Assembly: GCF_000820025.1 (NCBI RefSeq)
Contig: NZ_CDBI01000047.1
Coordinates: forward strand, 62,001-126,000
Direction: 5' to 3'
DNA from: Aeromonas popoffii
GTDB lineage: Bacteria > Pseudomonadota > Gammaproteobacteria > Enterobacterales > Aeromonadaceae
Length of the DNA: 64,000 bases
A model generated the notes under the pieces. The model was not told where the DNA came from. It did no database searches and was given only the letters and a program-made list of their open reading frames with translations. Shown one piece after another: positions 26,729 through 37,763 of the stretch (position 1 is its first letter; every line of letters begins with the position of its first letter). Made by a program: the position numbers and the translations under genes.

Positions 26729-27220
26729 TCAGCCCCACGGCATGATGGGAACCGCGCTTACTGCACTTTTATACGAGCCATTCACCAGTTTGGTGCTGTA
26801 GGTCAGATAGACCAGCGCATTGCGCTTTTCGTCGTAAAAGCGCACCACTTTCTGCTCTTTGAACACCAGCGAGGTGCTGACGTCGAACACCTCTTCCCCC
26901 GCCTTCAGCTTGGCAGGCAGTGTGATGGAGCCAATCTGGTGGCACGACAAAGAGGCGTGGGAGGGGTCTTCCGCCAGCCCCAGCCCGCCCTTGACGCCAC
27001 CGGTCTTGGGGCGAGCCAGATAGCAGGCGACGCCCGTGATGCGGGGGTCATCGAACGCTTCCACCAGGATCTTGTGGTTGGGGCCCACCAGCTTGAAGGC
27101 GGTGCTTACCTCACCTATGGGATCGGCTTTGTCGGCCAGGGCCGGGCCGGCGAGTAGTGCCCCCAGCAGCAGGGGCAGGGCAGGACCGAATCTGTTACTG
27201 GGCGTGTGACGGTATGACAT
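26729..27220 (-). CDS. creA: CreA family periplasmic protein
   Basis: A 163-residue protein with a signal peptide (about 1-29, ending LLAGPALA) and the single CreA domain: [46 protein letters not shown] and [14 protein letters not shown]. Two cysteines (VACYLA and LSCHQIG) could form the conserved disulfide. CreA heads the creABCD cluster of enterics, but function remains undefined; no creBCD is present here. An ATG at 27220 follows AGGAGA. It lies 22 bases after a frameshifted small gene on the same strand. Confidence 0.9.
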   Translation of the reverse strand: MSYRHTPSNRFGPALPLLLGALLAGPALADKADPIGEVSTAFKLVGPNHKILVEAFDDPRITGVACYLARPKTGGVKGGLGLAEDPSHASLSCHQIGSITLPAKLKAGEEVFDVSTSLVFKEQKVVRFYDEKRNALVYLTYSTKLVNGSYKSAVSAVPIMPWG

Positions 27221-27241
27221 GGTCTCTCCTGTTGGCCTCCC

Positions 27242-27494
27242 TCAGTAGGGAATGCCCAGACGACGATAGAGGCTGGCCAGCACCCAGGCGGGGCTGATCA
27301 GTAGAAATGGCAGGTCGGCGAGGAAAAGAGGAGGGGCGATTCCCCTCGATCCTGTGGCCGGCACACTGGGCTATCCAGAGCAAGGTCAGTGAGCAGAGGT
27401 CGATGCCGGGCACGGCCAGTTTGTGGATCGTCACTTTGACGGTGTGCTGGTGGCACTGGCCGTCGTCGTTGAACCATTCATCGAGCCGTTTCAT
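27242..27494 (-). pseudogene. Small membrane protein gene with a frameshift
   Basis: A strong GGGAGG Shine-Dalgarno precedes ATG 27494 and MKRLDEWFNDDGQCHQHTVK, followed by a first hydrophobic stretch (GIDLCSLTLLWIAQCAG). In that frame the text becomes Arg/Ser/Pro-rich and would overrun the creA start (to 27195). One base over, the frame gives a clean hydrophobic end, PPLFLADLPFLLISPAWVLA then SLYRRLGIPY and a stop at 27242, 22 bases before creA. Removing one G from the GGGG at about 27337-27340 joins both halves into an 83-residue protein. Either a real frameshift, a sequence error or recoding. No family recognised. Confidence 0.5.
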
Positions 27495-27630
27495 GGCACC
27501 TCCCTGGCGCTGCGGTTTGACCCCTCAGCTGGCTGGCACGTCCCTTGCCAGCGCTGCCATCGCCTCTGCGTCTCTTTGCGCGAGCTAGGTCATGGCGCTG
27601 GGTCATCCCCACGCTGAGCCCTGAATCCCC

Positions 27631-28485
27631 TTATTGGGGTGGATATTCCCAATATTGGGCCGGAATGCTCCTGAGCAAGGGGGTCATGTCCGGATTGGGC
27701 AGTGAAATGGTGACCCGCTGGTTCAGATTGGCGCTGGCGAGGGCCTCACGGATCTTGGGGTTCTCACGGAAGAACGTCATGAAGCTGCCATCGGCATAAG
27801 CACGTTCCAGCCCGGTCTGGATCGCCTTGGCCAGCTTGGGATACTCGGGGCTGACGAAGAAGAACTCGGCGAAGGGGTAGCGGAGCAGCAGGTGCTGATC
27901 TATCACCAGATTCGGATATTGCGCCACCAGCTCGCTGCGTTCGGCGAAGATTTCTACCAGATTGCGCGGGAAGAAGTCGAGTTTGTCGCCGTCGTTGGTC
28001 AGGCGAAACAGGTTGCTGTAGCGTCCCGAGTAGGTCGGAATACCGGCATTCTCCAGGATCTTGTTGTCGGCCCAGCCGATCCCCTGGGCCGCCTTCAGTT
28101 GCTTGAGATCGGTCAGCGAGTTGACCTGATTGAACTTCTCCTGGGCATCGGCGTGGATGAAGGAGAGGCGTAGCCCTTCCAGACCGCGAAACAGCGGTAT
28201 GGGGACGGCGATGAGGGAGGATTCGAGTGCGCTGGAGGTGCCCATCCAGAACACATTGATGGTTTGGCCCTTGCTCAGCTGCTGTTGCAGGCTGTGCTGG
28301 TTGAGGTTGAGTTCGATCTGCTGGATGCGAAATGGCTGCCCGGCATGGGTCAGCGCCAGTTCCAGCAGCTTGAGCTGGTATTCCTTGTCGAGATCGTTGA
28401 TCGGTCGGCTGGGGACCTTGACCGTGAGGGTCTGTGCTTGTGCCAGCAACGGCAGACACAAGCACAGTTTGAGGAACCATTTCAC
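27631..28485 (-). CDS. Periplasmic solute-binding-like protein (SBP_bac_3 type)
   Basis: A 284-residue exported protein: signal peptide VKWFLKLCLCLPLLAQAQ, then two alpha/beta lobes with a family-3 binding-protein pattern (KEYQLKLLELALTHAGQPF, LKAAQGIGWADNKILENAG, FAERSELVAQYPNLVIDQ, a C-terminal AIQTGLERAYADGSFMTFF). No transporter genes adjoin it, so it may be a stand-alone sensor or orphan binding protein. The GTG start at 28485 is chosen because AGGAG lies eight bases upstream and a signal peptide begins there; the frame stays open to 28539. Ligand unknown. Confidence 0.72.
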   Translation of the reverse strand: MKWFLKLCLCLPLLAQAQTLTVKVPSRPINDLDKEYQLKLLELALTHAGQPFRIQQIELNLNQHSLQQQLSKGQTINVFWMGTSSALESSLIAVPIPLFRGLEGLRLSFIHADAQEKFNQVNSLTDLKQLKAAQGIGWADNKILENAGIPTYSGRYSNLFRLTNDGDKLDFFPRNLVEIFAERSELVAQYPNLVIDQHLLLRYPFAEFFFVSPEYPKLAKAIQTGLERAYADGSFMTFFRENPKIREALASANLNQRVTISLPNPDMTPLLRSIPAQYWEYPPQ

Positions 28486-28670
28486 TCTCTGCTCTCCTGT
28501 AGATTCCGGACTTGCCCGGAGTCTAACAGAACTTGTCACTCTCTTGTGCGACGCCGTGATCAGGGCTCATGTGCAGCTTTTGGTCCGCATTTATCAACAT
28601 AAACGCCGGTTCCTTTGCTGCGCATGGTTGACGACTTCTCGCGACCGGCTCGTGACGGTTCTTCGAAGAA

Positions 28671-29057
28671 TCAGGCGACGCGACGATACACATGGGTATC
28701 GTTGAACTCCTTGGTACTCTGGCATTCGAGACAGAAGCGGGACTCGGGACGAGCCTGAAGTCGCTTGAGTGAGATCTCGTCACCGCAAGATTCGCAGTAA
28801 CCAAAATCCCCTTCGTTGATACGCCTTAATGCACCCTGCAGCTTGCGCAGGTGCAACTTGTCATGCTCGATGCGGTTCAGCTCCAGACGACGGGCTTCCT
28901 CGATACTGGCACGGTCAATTTCATCTGCCATCTCGTTGGTATCGGTGGCGATGGCCTGGCTGGCCTGGGAATTGAGGCGATCCTCGAGTTCGAGGATCTG
29001 GCGCTCGATCTGCCCCTTGTAAAAGGCCAGTTGGTCTTTAGTCATGAAATCACACAT
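28671..29057 (-). CDS. DksA/TraR family RNA polymerase-binding protein
   Basis: A 128-residue protein with a coiled coil (about 8-75) and a four-cysteine zinc finger (CESCGDEI near 88 and CLECQ near 110). The coiled-coil tip reads MADEIDRAS, preserving the Asp-x-x-Asp-x-Ala pattern that lets DksA act through the RNA polymerase secondary channel. The GDFGYCESCGDEISLKRLQARPESRFCLEC block is close to E. coli DksA, but the protein is about 20 residues shorter and lacks the usual gluQRS neighbour, so it is likely a paralogue rather than the housekeeping copy. Start ATG 29057 or 29045. Confidence 0.85.
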   Translation of the reverse strand: MCDFMTKDQLAFYKGQIERQILELEDRLNSQASQAIATDTNEMADEIDRASIEEARRLELNRIEHDKLHLRKLQGALRRINEGDFGYCESCGDEISLKRLQARPESRFCLECQSTKEFNDTHVYRRVA

Positions 29058-29409
29058 ACGGTTTACTACCAGTCAGTTACTAACCCAATTATCCCTGTTT
29101 ATGGGGGCTGTCTGCCTGCAGACCAAGCCCTGTGTCCTGCATTTGCACCAAATCCAAGCAGGAGAGTGCAAATCAGGGCGGGCCTTGTACCAAAAAAAAG
29201 CAGGTATGCAAAGCAAATAGGGCAAGGATTGTGCGCCCTTGCAAAAAAATGACCCGATTCGGACAGGGGCTGACTGAGAACATGGGGGATCAGGCCCCTT
29301 CGGTGGCACTGGGATTGCCGTCAGCGTTGAGGGCGCCAGGGTGTTTAGTATTTGGTGTCGCCATGGTCATTATATGCACCGTTACTTATCATTTTTTAAA
29401 CACCACTGC

Positions 29410-29439
29410 TTGACATTGGCTATAACGGCGGGCTTTTAT
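29410..29439 (+). promoter_or_regulatory. Candidate promoter of the polyamine block
   Basis: A perfect TTGACA (29410-29415) is followed 18 bases later by TTTTAT (29434-29439). It is the best promoter in the 467-base gap between the DksA-like gene and the glutamylputrescine synthetase-type gene. The rest of that gap (29058-29400) shows an A-rich tract and no convincing gene. Confidence 0.45.
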
Positions 29440-29464
29440 GGTGGTGTTGATTACAATTCGATAA

Positions 29465-29504
29465 CAAGGGTGTTCCATATATTAGACACCCTTGCCAATG
29501 GCAA
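29465..29504 (+). promoter_or_regulatory. Two overlapping inverted repeats in the leader of the polyamine gene
   Basis: CAAGGGTGT (29465-29473) and ACACCCTTG (29486-29494) form a 9-base inverted repeat with a 12-base AT-rich spacer; TTGCCAATGGCAA (29492-29504) is a perfect 13-base palindrome overlapping its right arm. Both lie 20-60 bases before the start codon, downstream of the likely promoter, suitable for a repressor. The protein that binds is unknown. Confidence 0.55.
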
Positions 29505-29524
29505 TCGTAAAGTCGGGGTTTAAC

Positions 29525-30856
29525 ATGGACAGTATCAAGGGCTGGATGGAGAGCAATCGCATCACGGAAGTGGAGTGCCTGTTTCCGGATTTCACCGGTA
29601 ATGCCCGAGGCAAGATCATTCCAGCCAACAAATTTTTGCGCGAAGGGGGCATGCGGTTGCCCGAGGTCATCTTCACCCAGACGGTGACCGGCGAGTACCC
29701 GGATGACGACAGCATGATAGACCCGCTGGAGCGGGACATGCAGCTCTACCCGGACCCCAACACCATTCGGTTTGTGCCCTGGGCGCTGGAGCCGACCGCT
29801 CAGGTGATCCACGACTGTTTCGACATCAATGGCAAGCTGATCGACATAGCGCCGCGCTCCGTGCTGCGTCGGGTCCTGTCATTTTATGAGAAACAGGGCT
29901 GGAAGCCGGTGGTGGCGCCCGAGCTGGAGTTCTATCTGGTCAAGCGCAACGAAGACCCCGACTATCCGCTGGTGCCGCCCATTGGCCGCAATGGCCGTCC
30001 CGAGACGGCCCGCCAGTCGTTCAGTATCGATGCGGTCAACGAATTCGACCCCATCTTCGAGGACATGTACGACTACTGTGAGGCGCAGGAGCTGGAAGTG
30101 GACACCCTGATCCACGAATCCGGCGCCGCCCAGATGGAGATCAACTTCCTGCACGGCGATGCCATCGATCTGGCGGATCAGGTGTTCCTGTTCAAGCGCA
30201 CCATGCGTGAGGCGGCCCACAAGCATGGCATCTACGCCACCTTTATGGCCAAGCCGATGAGCGACGAGCCGGGCTCCGCCATGCACATCCACCAGAGCCT
30301 GGAAGATGTGGACGGTCGCAACCTGTTCGGCACGGAAAATGGCGGCAATACCGAGCAGTTCATGCACTTCATCGCGGGCCTGCAAAAGTACACCCCGGCG
30401 GTGACTGCCTTGCTGGCGCCGAACGTCAACTCCTACCGTCGCCTCACCTTCGGCGAGAGCGCGCCGCGCAACGTGCAGTGGGGGGTGGAAAACCGCACCT
30501 GCGGCCTGCGCGTGCCCTTCTCCGAGGCCGGTGCTCGCCGGGTCGAAAACCGCTTCGCCGGGGCCGATGCCAATCCGTATCTGGCCCTGGCCGCCACCCT
30601 GGCCTGTGGTTACCTCGGCATGATGGAGAAGCTCGAGCCGCTGCAGGAGATGAAGTCGAGTGCCTATGATCTGCCCTACAGCCTGCCCCGCTCGCTGGAG
30701 GAGGCCCTGAGCCACCTGGAACAGTGCGAGCCCATCAAGGAGATGCTGGGGGAGCGCTTCATCCGGGCCTTTGTCGCGGTCAAGCGCAAGGAGTACGAGA
30801 CCTACTTCGGGGTGATCAGCCGCTGGGAGCGGGAGTTCCTGCTGCTGAACGTGTGA
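29525..30856 (+). CDS. puuA: Glutamine synthetase family enzyme, glutamylputrescine synthetase type
   Basis: A 443-residue glutamine-synthetase-fold ligase. Conserved parts: APELEFYLV (metal Glu), IHESGAAQMEINFLHGDA, MAKPMSDEPGSAMHIHQSL (ATP/metal), NVNSYRRLTFGESAPRNVQWGVENRT (Arg binding) and the C-terminal RFAGADANPYLALAA. No adenylylation-loop tyrosine motif of GlnA is apparent, and its neighbours (putrescine aminotransferase, PotF and potGHI homologues) point to gamma-glutamylation of putrescine or another polyamine, as in PuuA or Pseudomonas PauA/SpuB. Start ATG 29525 precedes MDSIKGWMESNRITEV; substrate specificity is inferred. Confidence 0.82.
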   Translation: MDSIKGWMESNRITEVECLFPDFTGNARGKIIPANKFLREGGMRLPEVIFTQTVTGEYPDDDSMIDPLERDMQLYPDPNTIRFVPWALEPTAQVIHDCFDINGKLIDIAPRSVLRRVLSFYEKQGWKPVVAPELEFYLVKRNEDPDYPLVPPIGRNGRPETARQSFSIDAVNEFDPIFEDMYDYCEAQELEVDTLIHESGAAQMEINFLHGDAIDLADQVFLFKRTMREAAHKHGIYATFMAKPMSDEPGSAMHIHQSLEDVDGRNLFGTENGGNTEQFMHFIAGLQKYTPAVTALLAPNVNSYRRLTFGESAPRNVQWGVENRTCGLRVPFSEAGARRVENRFAGADANPYLALAATLACGYLGMMEKLEPLQEMKSSAYDLPYSLPRSLEEALSHLEQCEPIKEMLGERFIRAFVAVKRKEYETYFGVISRWEREFLLLNV

Positions 30857-30890
30857 TCCGGATGCGTGCTTGCCACGCGCCGCCCAGATA

Positions 30891-30914
30891 GGGGGAGGCC
30901 AATGACGGCTTCCC
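30891..30914 (+). other. Hairpin between puuA-like gene and aminotransferase
   Basis: GGGGAGGCC (30891-30899) pairs, with one G-T wobble, with GGCTTCCCC (30906-30914). No T-run follows, so it probably modulates or stabilises rather than ends the transcript. The remainder of the 175-base gap shows nothing else. Confidence 0.5.
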
Positions 30915-31031
30915 CTCTGCTCACTATCGCATCAACACCCACCGGTGAGTGGCAGTGCTGTGAGCGCGCCAGCCGTCCTCACCGACTGACGAAACCGTCT
31001 CGCTTAAATCGAAGGAACCGAGGAGCAAGCA

Positions 31032-32393
31032 ATGAAGCAGACCACACGTGAGTGGCAACAGCTGGATGCCAGCCACCACCTGCACCCCTTTACCGACTTT
31101 CAGGCGCTCAACAAGAAGGGCAGCCGCATCATCACCAAGGCCGAAGGCATCTATCTGGAAGATTCGGAGGGGCGCCGCATCCTGGACGGGATGGCGGGTC
31201 TCTGGTGCGTCAACATGGGTTATGGTCGGCAGGAACTGGTGGATGCCGCCACCAAACAGATGCAGCAACTGCCCTACTACAACCTCTTCTTCCAGACCAG
31301 CCACCCGCCTGCGGCCGAGCTGGCGACCCTGCTGGCCGAGATCACCCCCTCCCATCTCAATCACGTCTTCTTCACCGGTTCGGGCTCCGAGTGCAACGAT
31401 ACCGTACTGCGCATGGTACGCCACTACTGGGCCAGCAAGGGGCAGCCGGACAAGCAGGTGATCATCAGTCGCCACAATGCCTACCACGGCTCGACGGTGG
31501 CGGGCGCCAGCCTGGGCGGCATGAAGGGCATGCATGCCCAGGGTGGCCTGCCCATCCCCGGCATAGTGCACATCGATCAGCCCTACCACTTCGGTGAGGG
31601 GCAGGGGATGAGCGCCCATGAGTTTGGTCTGGAGCGCGCCCGCCAGCTGGAACAGAAGATACTGGAACTGGGGGTGGACAAGGTCGCCGCCTTTATCGGC
31701 GAGCCCATCCAGGGTGCCGGCGGCGTCATCATCCCGCCCGACAGCTACTGGCCCGAGATCCAGCGTATTTGCGATCACTACGGCATCCTGCTCATCGCCG
31801 ACGAGGTGATCTGCGGTTTCGGCCGTACCGGTCACTGGTTCGCCAGCGAAGGGTTTGGCATCAAGCCGGACCTCATGTGCCTGGCCAAGGGGATTACCTC
31901 CGGCTATCTGCCGATGGGGGCCGTGATGGTGGGTGACAGGGTCGCCAAGGTGCTGGTGGAGGAGGGCGGCGAATTCAACCACGGCTTCACCTATTCCGGG
32001 CATCCGGTGGCCTGCGCCGTCGCTATCGCCAACATTACGCTTATGCAAAACGAAAGCATAGTTAAGCGAATCCATGATAATATCGGCCCCTATTTGCAGC
32101 GCCGCTGGCGCGAACTGGCAGAGCATCCGCTGGTGGGAGAAACCCGTGGCAAAGGCCTGGTGGCCGCGCTGGAAATAGTGCAGGACAAACAGACCAACAG
32201 CCGCTTCCCGGCTGCGCTGCAGGCCGGTATGACCTGCCGGGAGTTCTGCTTTAACAATGGCTTGGTGATGAGGGCTGTCGGCGATACCATGATCATATCG
32301 CCCCCCTTGGTGATCACTGAGGAACAGGTGGATGAATTGGTCAATCTGGCCAGGCTCAGTCTGGATCTGACGGCTGCAAAGCTGAAAGGGTAG
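31032..32393 (+). CDS. spuC: Putrescine/spermidine-pyruvate aminotransferase
   Basis: A 453-residue class III PLP aminotransferase. The active-site Lys is in LMCLAKGITSGYLPMGAV (near 289) and the PLP-binding Asp in LLIADEVICGFGRTG; FFTGSGSECNDTVLRMVRHY and FNHGFTYSGHPVACAVA are conserved in the SpuC group that transaminates putrescine, cadaverine or gamma-aminobutyrate precursors with pyruvate. Placement between a glutamylputrescine synthetase-type gene and PotF genes supports a polyamine substrate. Preceded by GAGGAGC at 31019. Confidence 0.87.
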   Translation: MKQTTREWQQLDASHHLHPFTDFQALNKKGSRIITKAEGIYLEDSEGRRILDGMAGLWCVNMGYGRQELVDAATKQMQQLPYYNLFFQTSHPPAAELATLLAEITPSHLNHVFFTGSGSECNDTVLRMVRHYWASKGQPDKQVIISRHNAYHGSTVAGASLGGMKGMHAQGGLPIPGIVHIDQPYHFGEGQGMSAHEFGLERARQLEQKILELGVDKVAAFIGEPIQGAGGVIIPPDSYWPEIQRICDHYGILLIADEVICGFGRTGHWFASEGFGIKPDLMCLAKGITSGYLPMGAVMVGDRVAKVLVEEGGEFNHGFTYSGHPVACAVAIANITLMQNESIVKRIHDNIGPYLQRRWRELAEHPLVGETRGKGLVAALEIVQDKQTNSRFPAALQAGMTCREFCFNNGLVMRAVGDTMIISPPLVITEEQVDELVNLARLSLDLTAAKLKG

Positions 32394-32435
32394 GTGAGTG
32401 CCGGGCAGGTTGGCTTGCGCATACAATTTGCTTAG

Positions 32436-33545
<1,110 letters not shown>

Positions 33546-33556
33546 GTGATGAGTGC

Positions 33557-33586
33557 CCCTCCCGGTCTGCAGTTCGGCCGGGAGGG
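33557..33586 (+). other. Hairpin between the two binding-protein genes
   Basis: CCCTCCCGG (33557-33565) and CCGGGAGGG (33578-33586) form a perfect 9-base stem with a 12-base loop and no T-run. Such hairpins often protect the upstream binding-protein mRNA; here it follows the first potF. Confidence 0.6.
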
Positions 33587-33649
33587 TGGTGGCAACCCGA
33601 CAGGTTGGACGGAGCGCATGGATGCGCACTGGCATACCAAAAAACATGA

Positions 33650-34747
<1,098 letters not shown>

Positions 34748-34750
34748 CCT

Positions 34751-34772
34751 TGGCGCCCGTTCGGGGGCGCCA
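34751..34772 (+). other. Hairpin after second binding-protein gene
   Basis: TGGCGCCC (34751-34758) pairs with GGGCGCCA (34765-34772) over a 6-base loop, with a weak trailing GACTGTTTT. It may partially terminate, lowering potGHI expression relative to the binding proteins. Confidence 0.55.
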
Positions 34773-34822
34773 GACTGTTTTATGGATCGGCCCAGGCCGG
34801 TATCACGTTTGGGAGTTTGGTA

Positions 34823-35977
34823 ATGGCGATAGCCTCCAGTGCCTACAAGAAAGCCCTCGAGGGCAACCAGCAGCGCAAAGAAGTGCTGGTTAAGATTGAC
34901 AGGGTAAGCAAGCAGTTCGATGAAACGCTGGCGGTCGACAACGTGTCCCTCAACATCCACAAGGGCGAAATCTTCGCCCTGCTGGGGGGGTCCGGTTCCG
35001 GCAAGTCGACCCTGCTGCGGATGCTGGCTGGATTCGAGCGCCCCACCGAGGGGCGCTTGTTTCTCGATGGTGTCGACATCACCGACATGCCGCCCTATGA
35101 ACGTCCCATCAACATGATGTTCCAGTCCTACGCTCTGTTCCCCCACATGACGGTGGCGCAGAACATCGCCTTCGGTCTCAAGCAGGATGGCCTGCCCAAG
35201 GCGGAGGTGAATGCGCGGGTGGAGGAGATGCTCAAGCTGGTGCAGATGACCCAGTATGCGCGCCGCAAGCCGCACCAGCTCTCCGGTGGTCAGCGCCAGC
35301 GGGTCGCCCTGGCCCGTTCCCTGGCCAAGCGCCCCAAGCTGTTGCTGTTGGACGAACCCATGGGAGCACTGGACAAGAAGCTGCGTTCCCAGATGCAGCT
35401 GGAGCTGGTCGAGATCATCGAGCGCGTCGGTGTAACCTGCGTCATGGTGACCCACGATCAGGAAGAGGCCATGACCATGGCCGAACGGATCGCCATTATG
35501 CATCTGGGCTGCATCGAGCAGATCGGCAGCCCCATGGATATCTACGAGACTCCGGCCAGCCGGCTGGTGTGCGAGTTCATCGGCAACGTCAACCTGTTCG
35601 ACGGTCTGTTGGTGGAGGATGAGCAGGACCATGCCACCATCGCCTGCGCCGACTTGGAACAACCCATCTACGTGGGCCACGGCATCAGCTCCCGCGCCGA
35701 GAACAAGAAGGTGACCTACGCCCTGCGGCCGGAAAAACTGCTGATGAGCACCCAGAAACCGACCGAGATTGAGCACCCGGACTTCAACTGGACCAAGGGT
35801 GAGGTCTATGACATCGCCTATCTGGGCGGCCACTCGGTTTACCACATCCAGCTGCCCTCGGGCAAAATCGTTCAGGCTTTCATCGCCAACGCCGAACGCC
35901 ACGGCAAGCGGCCAACCTGGGATGATCAGGTGTTCCTCTATTGGGAAGATGACAGCGGCGTGGTGTTGCAATCATGA
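34823..35977 (+). CDS. potG: Putrescine ABC transporter ATPase
   Basis: A 384-residue ABC ATPase. Walker A GGSGSGKST (about 55-63), signature LSGGQRQRVALARS (about 155-168), Walker B KLLLLDEPMGALDKK, switch His in MVTHDQEEAMTMAER, and a C-terminal TOBE-like regulatory domain (about 290-384). Start ATG 34823 follows GGGAG by seven bases. It powers putrescine uptake with PotH/PotI, whose genes overlap it by four bases (ATGA). Confidence 0.93.
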   Translation: MAIASSAYKKALEGNQQRKEVLVKIDRVSKQFDETLAVDNVSLNIHKGEIFALLGGSGSGKSTLLRMLAGFERPTEGRLFLDGVDITDMPPYERPINMMFQSYALFPHMTVAQNIAFGLKQDGLPKAEVNARVEEMLKLVQMTQYARRKPHQLSGGQRQRVALARSLAKRPKLLLLDEPMGALDKKLRSQMQLELVEIIERVGVTCVMVTHDQEEAMTMAERIAIMHLGCIEQIGSPMDIYETPASRLVCEFIGNVNLFDGLLVEDEQDHATIACADLEQPIYVGHGISSRAENKKVTYALRPEKLLMSTQKPTEIEHPDFNWTKGEVYDIAYLGGHSVYHIQLPSGKIVQAFIANAERHGKRPTWDDQVFLYWEDDSGVVLQS

Positions 35978-36879
35978 AGGCATTGAGACGACTGAAGCGA
36001 CTGGGTGGGCGCCAGCTGGTGATCGGCATTCCGTTCTTCTGGCTGTTCCTCTTCTTCTTGCTGCCCTTCATCATAGTGGTGAAGATCAGCTTCGCCGAAG
36101 CGGACGTGGCGATCCCGCCCTACACGGACGTGGTGAGCTGGGCCGACAATCAGCTCACCATCTTGCTCAACATGGGCAACTACCTGCTGCTGTGGGAGGA
36201 TGAACTCTACATAGCGGCCTATCTCGGTTCTCTCAAGATTGCCTTCGTCAGCACCCTGCTCTGTCTGCTGATCGGCTATCCCATGGCTTACTCCATCGCG
36301 CGGGCCAACAAGGAGACCCAGACCGTTCTGCTGCTGCTCATCATGATGCCGACCTGGACCGCGATCCTGATCCGGGTCTATGCGTGGATGGGGATCCTCA
36401 GCAACAACGGTCTGCTCAACAGCCTCTTGCTGGGGATCGGGGTGATCGATGAACCGCTGCAGATCCTCAATACCAACCTGGCGGTTTATATCGGCATCGT
36501 TTACTCCTACCTGCCGTTCATGGTGCTGCCGCTCTACGCCAACCTGGTCAAGCACGATCAGAGCCTGCTGGAGGCGGCCTCTGACCTCGGTGCCCGCAAC
36601 CTGACCCGCTTCTGGCAGATCACGGTGCCGCTGTCCAAAAACGGCATCATAGCCGGCTGCATGCTGGTGTTCATTCCCGTGGTGGGCGAATTCGTGATCC
36701 CGGAACTGCTCGGCGGCCCCGAGACCCTGATGATCGGCAAGGTACTGTGGCAGGAGTTCTTCAACAACCGCGACTGGCCTGTGGCGTCGGCCCTGGCGGT
36801 GGTGATGCTGGCAGTGCTTATCGTGCCCATCATCCTGTTTAACCGCAACCAGGCGAAAGAATTAGAGGGCAAGGTATGA
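35974..36879 (+). CDS. potH: Putrescine ABC permease subunit PotH
   Basis: A 301-residue permease with about six transmembrane helices, starting with LVIGIPFFWLFLFFLLPFIIVVKISFAE and including the EAASDLGARNLTRFWQITVPLS EAA loop (about 205-226) that docks the ATPase. The A-x-x-M-P pattern at LIMMPTWTAILIRVYAW is shared with PotH. Overlaps potG and potI at ATGA junctions, supporting coupled translation. A typical 300-residue length. Confidence 0.93.
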   Translation: MKALRRLKRLGGRQLVIGIPFFWLFLFFLLPFIIVVKISFAEADVAIPPYTDVVSWADNQLTILLNMGNYLLLWEDELYIAAYLGSLKIAFVSTLLCLLIGYPMAYSIARANKETQTVLLLLIMMPTWTAILIRVYAWMGILSNNGLLNSLLLGIGVIDEPLQILNTNLAVYIGIVYSYLPFMVLPLYANLVKHDQSLLEAASDLGARNLTRFWQITVPLSKNGIIAGCMLVFIPVVGEFVIPELLGGPETLMIGKVLWQEFFNNRDWPVASALAVVMLAVLIVPIILFNRNQAKELEGKV

Positions 36880-37718
36880 AGCGTTTCGGTTTTGCCAAGC
36901 TGATGTTGTGGCTGGGGCTGCTGTTTATCTACCTGCCCATGGTCATCATGGTGATCTACTCCTTCAACGCCTCCAAGCTGGTGACTGTGTGGGGGGGCTG
37001 GTCGCTCAAGTGGTACTTCGGCCTGCTCGACAACAAACAGCTGATAGGCTCTGTGCTGCGCTCGCTGGAGATTGCGCTCTATACGGCGGTTGCCGCCGTG
37101 GCGCTGGGGACGGTGGCGGCCTTCGTGTTGACCCGGATCCCGCACTTCCGCGGCCGGACCCTGTTCGGCGGGCTGGTGACGGCACCCCTGGTGATGCCCG
37201 AGGTGATCACGGGTCTATCGTTGTTGCTGCTGTTTGTGGCCATGGCCCAGCTGGTGGGTTGGCCTGCCGAGCGTGGCATGGTGACCATCTGGATCGCTCA
37301 CACCACCTTCTGTACCGCCTATGTGGCGATCGTGGTGTCGGCGCGCCTGCGGGAGCTGGATCTCTCTATCGAGGAGGCAGCCATGGATCTGGGTGCAAAA
37401 CCCTGGAAGGTGTTCTTCTTGATCACCATCCCCATGATAGCCCCCTCGCTGGCGGCGGGTGGCATGATGTCGTTTGCTCTGTCGCTGGATGATCTGGTGC
37501 TGGCGAGCTTTGTCTCGGGTCCGGGGGCGACTACCTTGCCGATGGAGGTCTTCTCGGCGGTGCGACTCGGCGTGAAACCCGAGATCAACGCGGTAGCCAG
37601 TCTGATCCTGTTATCGGTGTCGCTGTTCACCTTTGGTAGCTGGTACCTGATGGCCAAGGCTGAGAAACGCCGTCGCGCCGAGATAGCCATGACCACCCAG
37701 ATGCAGGCCGTCGTCTGA
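36876..37718 (+). CDS. potI: Putrescine ABC permease subunit PotI
   Basis: A 280-residue permease, six helices beginning LMLWLGLLFIYLPMVIMVIYS. The EAA loop is EEAAMDLGAKPWKVFFLITIPMIAPSL (about 165-190), and the conserved VWGGWSLKWYFGL follows helix 1. It completes PotFGHI. No terminator is evident before yiiM, which starts 46 bases later on the same strand. Confidence 0.93.
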   Translation: MKRFGFAKLMLWLGLLFIYLPMVIMVIYSFNASKLVTVWGGWSLKWYFGLLDNKQLIGSVLRSLEIALYTAVAAVALGTVAAFVLTRIPHFRGRTLFGGLVTAPLVMPEVITGLSLLLLFVAMAQLVGWPAERGMVTIWIAHTTFCTAYVAIVVSARLRELDLSIEEAAMDLGAKPWKVFFLITIPMIAPSLAAGGMMSFALSLDDLVLASFVSGPGATTLPMEVFSAVRLGVKPEINAVASLILLSVSLFTFGSWYLMAKAEKRRRAEIAMTTQMQAVV

Positions 37719-37763
37719 CGCCATGATAAGATCCGCCTACTCTCGTCAACCTGGAGGATGAGT

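Noticed and set aside
29132-29413. Plus-strand frame of 93 codons in the gap before the polyamine block
   Set aside because: Lys/Cys-rich at the start then unrelated hydrophobic tail, no Shine-Dalgarno, overlaps the likely promoter.
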